Translations under genes and position numbers: made by a program
NCBI GenBank assembly: GCA_021845645.1
Contig: JAJZVM010000073.1
Span: 1 to 19,682 of the forward strand
Direction: 5' to 3'
Length of the DNA stretch: 19,682 nucleotides
Source: Bacillota bacterium
Lineage (GTDB): Bacteria; Bacillota_E; JAJZYS01; JAJYTV01
Notes under the pieces: model-generated
Seen by the model: the letters and a program-made list of their open reading frames with translations, nothing else
Told to the model about the DNA's origin: nothing
The model's database searches: none
In this document: positions 14,558-19,682 of the stretch, one piece after another
How the letters are laid out: the number at the start of each line of letters is the position of its first letter
Position numbering within the stretch: the stretch's first letter is position 1

Positions 14558-14598
14558 GCCCGCTCGGCCCGTACAGCCAGTCCGAGGGTGTGCTCAGC

Positions 14599-14868
14599 AT
14601 GTCGCAGATGCCGTTGACGAGCCTGGCCCCGCAGGCCATCACCTTCGGCCTGGCCGTGGCAGCCTTCATCATAGGGAACGCGGCACTGTGGGTCGCGAGC
14701 ATCGCTCACACCGTCATGTCCGTCGGGGACTACGGCAACGCGACCTACGCACTGTGGAGTGCGGCTCGCAAGGAAACACGGGGACGGCTGCTGCTTCAAG
14801 GGACTGGCGCAGACGCTGGCTTGTACGAGGTGGACGAGCCTGAGAACGCAAGTGCCAGGCAGGCTTGA
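14599..14868 (+). CDS. Small hypothetical membrane protein (or second part of the same broken gene)
   Basis: ATG 14599 has GAGGGTG about 9 bases upstream and opens an 89-residue frame with one clear membrane helix (about 12-34: APQAITFGLAVAAFIIGNAA, then LWVASIAHTVM). A soluble tail NATYALWSAARKETRGRLLL follows. Coding-like third positions extend upstream of the ATG in the same frame to about 14525 (GLRARIHLSPLGPYSQSEGV). So the real start may be earlier, or this may be the downstream half of the frame that begins at 14327. The family is not recognised. No terminator is visible; a weak stem (AGCGAG..CTCGCT, about 14942-14962) follows. Confidence 0.4.
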   Translation: MSQMPLTSLAPQAITFGLAVAAFIIGNAALWVASIAHTVMSVGDYGNATYALWSAARKETRGRLLLQGTGADAGLYEVDEPENASARQA

Positions 14869-15124
14869 GGGAGAGTTCGAGTGTGGGACACTTGTTCGGT
14901 TCTGGGCCTGCGACGGCAATCACCGCATCGAGAGGGTTGGCTAGCGAGCGATCTTCTCGCTGCCCACGCTGGACCCGGGTCCTAAAGCAGGAAGCGTCTG
15001 CCACTCCGTCGAAAGTGCGGCACCATCCACGCGGAACGTCTCGAGCCGCGTGAGGCCGGACGGTTGACCCAACCGATGGAGACCAGGACGAAGAACGTGC
15101 TGCCGTTCTCCAGGAGGCCCCGTC

Positions 15125-15938
15125 ATGCCTGTGATTGACCGCCGATTGCTTACCGCTGCAGGCGTCTTCATTGTCTTCGGGCTTGGCTGGGATTATGTCG
15201 GCCTTCGCTGGGTCGGCCCACAGATCGTTGGATGGCTTAGGACCCCGTCGTGGCTCCCGATGTCCGCCTGGCCCCCCCGGCACTGCATGGACTGCGGTCC
15301 CAGGCTTCATCGCAACACTCGTCGGCGAGATCGTGCTGCCACTCGCGCTCTACCTCCTTGTGGTGCGCAGGCAGGGCCTCGCGCCTCTCCTGCGCCGCCC
15401 TGCACGGCTAGGCGCGGCAGCGATGGTGTCCCTGGCCGCCATCGTCGGCGCGGTCGCCTTCGCGGCAACTCAGGATGCGGCACTCGGCGCCGCAGACGCC
15501 GTCAGCCTGCTGCTATTCGTCGGGGTCGTCGGCCCCTGTGAGGAGTGGAGCTTCCGTGGCGTGCTTATGCGCGTCACAGTGGACCGAATCGGGCTCTTAC
15601 CTGCCGCTCTGGCTGTCAGCGCGGCGTTCGGTCTCACCCATCTGTTGGAAGGACTCTTTGTCCAGCACATCCCAGTCGGCAACGTCTGGGCCTACATAGG
15701 CACAACAGCGCTCATGGGCCTCATCCTTTCGTGGGTCGCCTGGCGCAGCGGGTCGATCCTTTGGGCGGCCACGGTGCACGGGCTCAACGATTGGCTGCAA
15801 GGGACCGCCTTCCAATGGACCGGTGCATCTAACGTGGACACCCTGGTCATGCTGGCGCTCGCCTTGCTGGGTACGGAAGCCGTGCGCCTGATCAGCGGCA
15901 TCGCCGAGCGCCGGCACGAGGCGACATTGACCGCATAG
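15125..15938 (+). pseudogene. CPBP family intramembrane metalloprotease (Abi/CAAX-protease-like), frameshifted at a C7 tract
   Basis: ATG 15125, 8 bases after AGGAGG, opens MPVIDRRLLTAAGVFIVFGL and runs in frame 2 to the run of seven C at 15272-15278. Removing one C joins it to the frame ending at 15938, giving a smooth 270-residue protein (..WLPMSAWPPGTAWTAVPG..). That second frame has the CPBP motifs: EEWSFRG (Glu pair at 15540-15545), FGLTHLLEG and ATVHGLNDWL, the metal-binding Glu/His sites, within about seven membrane helices. Family members cleave in the membrane: CAAX processing in eukaryotes, bacteriocin self-immunity and membrane-protein processing in bacteria. As written the gene is broken, but both halves look well kept, so the extra C may be a sequencing error, a recent mutation or a reversible slippage site. 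It is followed after 21 bases by a small membrane protein, probably in the same operon. Confidence 0.78.
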
Positions 15939-15959
15939 AGTCTGGTAAGGAGGCGAGCC

Positions 15960-16391
15960 ATGAACTGGTCGCCAAGGGCCGGGACGATGATCGTGATCGT
16001 CGGTTTGGTTCTCGTCGCCCTGGCGCGTCTGATAGCGGGGCCATCGTACGGTGTTGTCCAGACGATAGGAGACGTAGCAATCGTGCTTGGCCTCGTTCTT
16101 CAGTATTGGGCCTATTGGCGGAGACGCTCTGCGATGCTGAACAGGCCGAGATGGGAGCGCCTGCGTGCGAGGGGAAAGATCCACTTCACCCTGGTGTACG
16201 GCGTGATCCTCTTTGGACTTGGCACAGGTCTTCTGATGTCACTCATGCAGTGGGTCCAGGGCATGCCGCCGTTCCACCCGTGGCCGAACCCGCTCGAATA
16301 TCTGGTTGCGGGTGCGATCGTCGGCTTCCTGGTCGGCTACTTGGCGTGGTTTCACAACGAGAGCCTGTACTGGGGCGACGACGACCAATGA
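15960..16391 (+). CDS. Hypothetical four-helix membrane protein
   Basis: A 143-residue protein with four predicted membrane segments: about 9-27 (MIVIVGLVLVALARLIAG), 34-52 (TIGDVAIVLGLVLQYWAYW), 76-98 (TLVYGVILFGLGTGLLMSLM) and 111-130 (LEYLVAGAIVGFLVGYLAWF). A basic loop RRRSAMLNRPRWERLRARGK lies between helices 2 and 3. This alternation, with a short acidic tail GDDDQ, suggests both ends inside or near the membrane face. I do not recognise the family. ATG 15960 has a perfect AAGGAGG 7 bases upstream and lies 21 bases after the CPBP gene, so the two are likely co-transcribed. It may be a partner or immunity-type protein, which is inference only. Confidence 0.75.
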   Translation: MNWSPRAGTMIVIVGLVLVALARLIAGPSYGVVQTIGDVAIVLGLVLQYWAYWRRRSAMLNRPRWERLRARGKIHFTLVYGVILFGLGTGLLMSLMQWVQGMPPFHPWPNPLEYLVAGAIVGFLVGYLAWFHNESLYWGDDDQ

Positions 16392-16421
16392 CCCTTGTGT
16401 CGCTCCAAGGAGCTGATCCAC

Positions 16422-16493
16422 ATGCGCAACGATCCTGTGCCCCTGACGGGGCAAGCCATCCTCCACGCGCTTCTGCGGAGACCCCTGCGCTGA
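16422..16493 (+). CDS. Possible 23-residue small ORF
   Basis: ATG 16422 follows AAGGAG by about 9 bases and encodes MRNDPVPLTGQAILHALLRR plus PLR before TGA. It sits in the 187-base gap before the lipoprotein gene. It could be a leader peptide or the start of a lost gene. Support is only the ribosome binding site. Confidence 0.22.
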   Translation: MRNDPVPLTGQAILHALLRRPLR

Positions 16494-16578
16494 TGTGCCT
16501 GAACCGTTGCAACCGCACCGTGAGCCACGCCTGTCCGCGGTGCCGCGCGGGGGGGCACCCGAGACAGGGGGACCAGGG

Positions 16579-17040
16579 ATGACGCGTCCCCTGCTGCTAA
16601 GAATCGGCGTTGTCCTCTTGGCTCTCGTCCTTGGGGGATGCGGGGCGAAGGTAGTGCCGCCGTCGATGCTGTCCAGCCTGCCGTTCCGTGTGTACCTGCC
16701 GCGCCATGTCCCGCCCGGCTGGCACGTCATCGGAGGCTTCATGGCCTCGCCGGACAACGTCGTCCAGTTCGAGTACCGGCGCCGGGTGGGTGCCAAGGAG
16801 ATCCTGGACTTCCTGGAGGTCAAGGAGACGCCCGGACAGCCGTGGACGTGGAACCTAAAGGCGACGCGGACGTTCTGGGCAGGCGGCACCGAGTATTTCG
16901 AGGACGTCAGCCACAAGTACGGCACGCCGGTCGCCGACGTCTGGCTCGACAAGGACGGCTACGGTTGCGCCGTGACCGGCATATGGCTGAGCCCCTCTCT
17001 GGTGGAGCGTATCGCCTTCAGCATCGCTGAGCAGTTCTGA
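16579..17040 (+). CDS. Small lipoprotein, possibly DUF4367-like
   Basis: A 153-residue protein with a lipoprotein signal: MTRPLLLRIGVVLLALVLGG then Cys21 (lipobox LGGC). The mature part has FRVYLPRHVPPGWHVIGGFM, VVQFEYRRR, ILDFLEVKETPG, FEDVSHKYGTPVADVWLDKD and a closing LSPSLVERIAFSIAEQF. The opening YLP-x-PxGW, an extended beta-strand middle and a final helix about being above or below a threshold (LVxIAxS) recall DUF4367 anti-sigma or lipoprotein domains of Bacillota, but the match is loose. It would be anchored on the outer face of the membrane. ATG 16579 places the signal at the N-terminus and has GGGGGACCAGGG upstream. A longer frame from 16495 lacks a signal-like start. Function unknown. 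Confidence 0.8.
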   Translation: MTRPLLLRIGVVLLALVLGGCGAKVVPPSMLSSLPFRVYLPRHVPPGWHVIGGFMASPDNVVQFEYRRRVGAKEILDFLEVKETPGQPWTWNLKATRTFWAGGTEYFEDVSHKYGTPVADVWLDKDGYGCAVTGIWLSPSLVERIAFSIAEQF

Positions 17041-17237
17041 CCGGGAGGGCCTGATGCTCGTCGCCTGCGCAACCCCTCGCCACTGACAACCGAGATAACT
17101 CGCCGCCCCTTCGTCCCCGCAGCCATCGCCCTACACAGGCGGGGGACTTTTCGTCTCTGCTGGGGCGTGGACGCGGCGGGCGCCCAGCAGGCAGGAACAG
17201 TGACCGCACCTCAGTAATCCAGTCCTTGGCTGCGGCT

Positions 17238-17258
17238 ACGCCTGCGTGCCGCAGGCGT
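17238..17258 (+). terminator. Hairpin upstream of the methyltransferase
   Basis: ACGCCTGC, loop GTGCC, GCAGGCGT: an 8-pair stem followed only by TT. It lies in the 288-base gap between the lipoprotein and methyltransferase genes, about 200 bases after the lipoprotein stop. It is a weak terminator candidate. Nothing else recognisable is in this gap. Confidence 0.3.
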
Positions 17259-17328
17259 TTCACGAGCGAGATCGGCGCGTGAACGTGCGACGTGGCGACA
17301 GACGACCAGGAGTGGGGGAGGCACAGGG

Positions 17329-18057
17329 ATGGAGGAAGACGGTTGGCTCGATACAACTATGGTACGAGAATATGTGATGCAACAACGCTCCCGACCAGAC
17401 TACGTTGAGCGACCGGCCATTGAGTCTCTGCTGCCCAACTTGGGCGGGAAATGCGTTCTCGATTTGGGGGCGGGTTCAGGGGATTGGGCCGCACGGTTGG
17501 TGGCGTCTGGCGTTGCATCAGTGACGGCGGTAGATAAGTCACACGTCATGCGCACGTTCTTTGAAACCCACCCACAGGTCCGGTGGCTAGAGGCAGACAT
17601 TGAGACGGTAGATCTGAGCGCCGAACGCTTTGACTGCATACTCAGCGTGAGGGCTTTCCACTATATCGAACGCTATGACCAGTTGGCTTCGCGGATGTAT
17701 CGGTGGATTGTACCTGGCGGATCCCTGGTATTCTCGGTCGAACACCCCTTGAAGTACGCTAACTCTCAAGGAGAGTGGATCGTTGACGGAGAGGGCAATG
17801 CAACGGCCTGGCCGGTTGATGCATACCTGCAGCCTGCCCCCCGAATCGAAGAAGGCAATGGAGTAAGGCTTGTCAAGTGGCACAGGCCGTTGTCTTCTTA
17901 CGTGAACGAGCTGATCCGCGCCGGATTCGTGATTCGGGCTGTTGTCGAGCCGGATTTCACTGAACTTGGGTGGCGCGAACAGCCGACGGCCGCCGAAAGA
18001 AACCGCCGTCGCCCAAATCTCCTGGTTATTCGCGCAGATAAGGGCACCGAGGTGTAG
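17329..18057 (+). CDS. Class I SAM-dependent methyltransferase
   Basis: A 242-residue methyltransferase of the UbiE/Methyltransf_11/25 type. Motif I is CVLDLGAGSGDWAARL (about 42-57) for the SAM glycine loop, motif II is VTAVDKS, an acidic residue lies in WLEADIETVDL, the motif IV region is FDCILSVRAFHYI, and PGGSLVFSVEHPLKY follows. The C-terminal part HRPLSSYVNELIRAGFVIRA is usual for small-molecule methyltransferases. The substrate is unknown. ATG 17329 has GGGGGAGG about 7 bases upstream. Base composition is visibly poorer in GC than the neighbours, with many A/T third positions (for example AATATGTGATGCAACAACG), which suggests it came from another genome. A transposase tail lies just after it. 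It shares no obvious pathway with its neighbours. Confidence 0.9.
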   Translation: MEEDGWLDTTMVREYVMQQRSRPDYVERPAIESLLPNLGGKCVLDLGAGSGDWAARLVASGVASVTAVDKSHVMRTFFETHPQVRWLEADIETVDLSAERFDCILSVRAFHYIERYDQLASRMYRWIVPGGSLVFSVEHPLKYANSQGEWIVDGEGNATAWPVDAYLQPAPRIEEGNGVRLVKWHRPLSSYVNELIRAGFVIRAVVEPDFTELGWREQPTAAERNRRRPNLLVIRADKGTEV

Positions 18058-18140
18058 CCGCGCACGTTATTTGGGATCTTGTGCGCTCTTGATGATTGGT
18101 GCTCATGCTAAAAGTGACTCGTGTTCATGCCAGTCGCCGG

Positions 18141-18380
18141 CTAGGGCTTGAGGCGGACGAGGACGCGGCGTCGGAGATGGTCATGTTTGCCGCGGCCGTA
18201 CATGGCGCGCTTGATCGCCTTGAGGCGGTTGATAGAGCCCTCAACGCGGCCCTGGCTCCACGGGAGAGGTGCGCCGTTGGTGACGGCGTCCAGGTCCTTG
18301 CGGATGCTGTCGGCGAAGGACTTGCATTCGGGGATGCGGTCGCTCGGACCTGCGCGCGCCGCCGCGATCTGGGATACTGT
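18141..18380 (-). pseudogene. C-terminal remnant of an ISL3-family transposase
   Basis: Reading the minus strand up to TAG at 18143-18141 gives SFADSIRKDLDAV, then LPWSQGRVEGSINRLKAIKR and AMYGRGKHDHLRRRVLVRL. This is the well-known C-terminus of ISL3-type transposases (PWSNGQVEGxxNRLKxxKRxMYGRAxFDLLRxRVL) and includes the catalytic Glu of QGRVEG. Only about 80 residues remain. The frame stays open upstream to about 18440 but family likeness stops near 18380, where the glutaredoxin leader begins. Terminal repeats were not identified. There is no start codon, so it is a dead fragment marking a past insertion. Confidence 0.75.
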
Positions 18381-18432
18381 GATAAGGCGCGTCCGCCGTC
18401 CAGAACAGCCGCGCCGATTGGGGGAGAGTCCG

Positions 18433-18714
18433 ATGATGACCCTTTACCAATTCGAGGGCTGCCCGTACTGCCGGATGGTGCGGCAGAGGCTCTCGGATCT
18501 AGAGTTGACGTACGTGTCCGTATGCGTCTCGCAGGACCGCAGCCGCCGCGACAAGGTGCTGAGCGTATCTGGCCAGCCGACCGTTCCCGTGCTGGTGGAC
18601 GGCGACGTTGTCCTGGCGGACGAGAACGAGATCATCGCGTATCTCGACAAGACGTACGGCCAGGCACCGAGCGGCCAGGCCAAGCGCGCCTGGTGGCAGG
18701 GAGCCTCGAGCTAG
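18433..18714 (+). CDS. Glutaredoxin
   Basis: A 93-residue thioredoxin-fold protein with the redox motif CPYC (Cys10, Cys13) in LYQFEGCPYCRMVRQRL, the cis-Pro loop TVPVLVDGDVVLADENEII and the closing helix AYLDKTYG. Glutaredoxins reduce disulfides or glutathione mixed disulfides in the cytoplasm; in Bacillota, partners may be bacillithiol or thioredoxin reductase. GGGGAGA lies 5 bases before ATG 18433 and 8 before a second ATG at 18436, either of which could serve. The upstream region is the transposase remnant; a TGTGATAAG at 18378-18386 could act as an extended -10. A small UUCG-loop stem (GGAC TTCG GTCC) follows the stop. Confidence 0.93.
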   Translation: MMTLYQFEGCPYCRMVRQRLSDLELTYVSVCVSQDRSRRDKVLSVSGQPTVPVLVDGDVVLADENEIIAYLDKTYGQAPSGQAKRAWWQGASS

Positions 18715-18934
18715 GCCCCGGCCTGAGGGACTTCGGTCCGGCCGCCATGGCGCCGCTTCTGCGGCCCGCCCGTGTGGAAGCTGGCCTGGCGGGATTGGAC
18801 GCTCTTGCCAGGGCGGCTGATGGCGACGATGCGGAAAAATGCGAACCACCAGCCGGCGTCTGCGACGTTTCGGCCCGCAAGGGCAACCTATCGCTGATCC
18901 AGGCCGCTCAGGGCGGCATGCATGGAGGCGATAC

Positions 18935-19682
18935 GTGGTGAGACGTCTCAGCAGAGGCGCGGCGGTTCTTGTTCTCGCGGCTGGCCTGGCCCCCGGCACT
19001 TCCGGCGCGGCCGCGCGTGTTCCGCGCCCTGTCTCGCGGGTGGCACCGACCCATAGCCTCATCGCCTTGACGCTGCGCGCGGACGGGCACCTGCGCGCCT
19101 ACAGGGAGCTGCCGGAGGCCCTGCGCGAGGGCGGAGCGCAGGCGACCCTCTTTGTGACCGCGCGGGAGATCAGGCAGCACGCAGCCGTGCTGCGAGGCCT
19201 CGTGGCTACAGGGCAGGTGGAGATCGGTCTGACCACCAGCGGGGCCAGGGGCGACTCCCTGCCCGCGGACGTACGGCTGGCCGAACGGCTTCTTGGCGAC
19301 CGCCCTGGCGTCTATCAGCCGCCCAGCGCGGCGAAGGCGGCCGCGCTGGCGGCCGACGCCTATCGCGCCGGGCTCGTCACCGTTGTCTGGTCCAGGCAGG
19401 TACATCATGACCCGCGGCTGCTGGCGGAGGTGGCGAAACAGGTGCGGGCGGGCGAGATCGTGCGCTTCGATCTGCCGGGCGACGAGACTGCGATGCAGGG
19501 CGTTCGGGACGCGATCCGCGTGACGCGCTCGAGCGGATTGCTGGTCACGAGCGCGAGCGGCCTGCTCGAGGACGCCTCCCAGCATGTCCTGTACTGCGCG
19601 GCCCAGGCGTCCGGGGCCCGGGGCCGCTCCGCCGCAGGTCGGGGCGGGCTTGCGGCGCTTTACCAAAGGGCGCCGCTGGCGG
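18935..19682 (+). CDS. Polysaccharide deacetylase-like (NodB-fold) exported protein with lost metal ligands, 3' partial
   Basis: GTG 18935 (or GTG 18938) lies 6 (or 9) bases after GGAGG, and the frame stays open for about 249 codons to the window edge. A signal-like stretch comes first (RRLSRGAAVLVLAAGLAPGT). The body then follows the NodB pattern by position: SLIALTLRADG (family VALTFDDG), GGAQATLFVTAREIRQH (family ATFFVxGxxxxxxP), GLVATGQVEIGLTTSG (family GHEIGNHTxSH), VYQPPSAAK (family RPPxG), AGLVTVVWS, VRAGEIVRFDLPGD (family GxIVLxHD) and SSGLLVTSASGLL (family GYxFVTLSELL). The first Asp of the catalytic pair and both metal-binding His are missing, so it is probably not an active deacetylase. 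It may bind glycans or be a divergent sporulation-type member. The C-terminus lies beyond the window. Confidence 0.7.
   Translation, partial: MVRRLSRGAAVLVLAAGLAPGTSGAAARVPRPVSRVAPTHSLIALTLRADGHLRAYRELPEALREGGAQATLFVTAREIRQHAAVLRGLVATGQVEIGLTTSGARGDSLPADVRLAERLLGDRPGVYQPPSAAKAAALAADAYRAGLVTVVWSRQVHHDPRLLAEVAKQVRAGEIVRFDLPGDETAMQGVRDAIRVTRSSGLLVTSASGLLEDASQHVLYCAAQASGARGRSAAGRGGLAALYQRAPLA

Noticed and set aside
14275..14919. 214-codon minus-strand frame
   Set aside because: Coding bias is on the plus strand over most of this range, and the minus frame has no recognisable domain.
18908..19666. 252-codon minus-strand frame at the right edge
   Set aside because: It is opposite the plus-strand deacetylase-like frame, which has a ribosome binding site, a signal peptide and ordered motifs.
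1..19682. CRISPR arrays, rRNA genes, replication origin
   Set aside because: No regularly spaced repeats, no rRNA-like stretches and no DnaA-box clusters were seen.

Overview
The window is GC-rich throughout. It uses strong AGGAGG-type ribosome binding sites and some TTG and GTG starts, and it carries Gram-positive-style genes: a PrsA-type lipoprotein foldase, DUF421 and DUF4870 membrane proteins, and short lipoproteins with clear lipoboxes. This points to a high-GC member of the Bacillota (Symbiobacterium/Thermaerobacter/Limnochorda-like). That placement is inference from gene content and style, not from a marker gene. I found no rRNA, no convincing tRNA and no CRISPR array.

Layout. (1) 1-2861, plus strand: the end of a NuoF-like diaphorase subunit, then an iron-sulfur protein that looks like the front part of an NAD-dependent formate dehydrogenase alpha subunit without its molybdenum catalytic domain, then a nitrilase-superfamily amidase. 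(2) 2946-6295, minus strand: a CocE/NonD hydrolase, the internally deleted remnant of an M20D amidohydrolase translationally coupled to it, a DUF4870 protein with a clear terminator, and a DUF421 protein. (3) 6489-8463, plus: a PrsA-like peptidyl-prolyl isomerase lipoprotein and an S33-type alpha/beta hydrolase. (4) 8517-10057, minus: a protein made of three peptidoglycan-binding-like repeats, and a rhomboid-fold protein that has lost most catalytic residues. (5) 10300-12742, plus: proB-proA, the first two steps of proline synthesis, behind a good sigma-A-type promoter. (6) 12746-13585, minus: a secreted or anchored TIM-barrel glycosidase-like protein. (7) 13785-19682, plus: a patchy accessory stretch. 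It holds an MNT nucleotidyltransferase whose HEPN toxin partner is reduced to a stub, an unexplained segment with hairpins, a possibly frameshifted small membrane gene, a CPBP protease-family gene broken at a C7 tract, a small membrane protein, a lipoprotein, a lower-GC methyltransferase, the tail of an ISL3-family transposase on the minus strand, a glutaredoxin, and the start of a polysaccharide-deacetylase-like protein that runs off the end.

Functionally, the first 5 kb groups a formate/NADH electron-transfer module with several amide- or ester-cleaving hydrolases. The middle is housekeeping: secretion folding, envelope and proline synthesis. The last 6 kb shows repeated gene decay (toxin stub, frameshifts, transposase tail) and looks like a turnover hot spot. 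Intergenic stretches of 200-290 bases at 5519-5773, 6296-6488, 10058-10299, 13586-13784, 14869-15124, 17041-17328 and 18715-18934 hold only the sites listed, or nothing I can recognise. I do not see a complete novel multi-gene system. The best leads are the catalytic-domain-less formate-dehydrogenase-like pair, the dead-rhomboid protein, the pseudo-deacetylase and the 14.1-14.9 kb segment.
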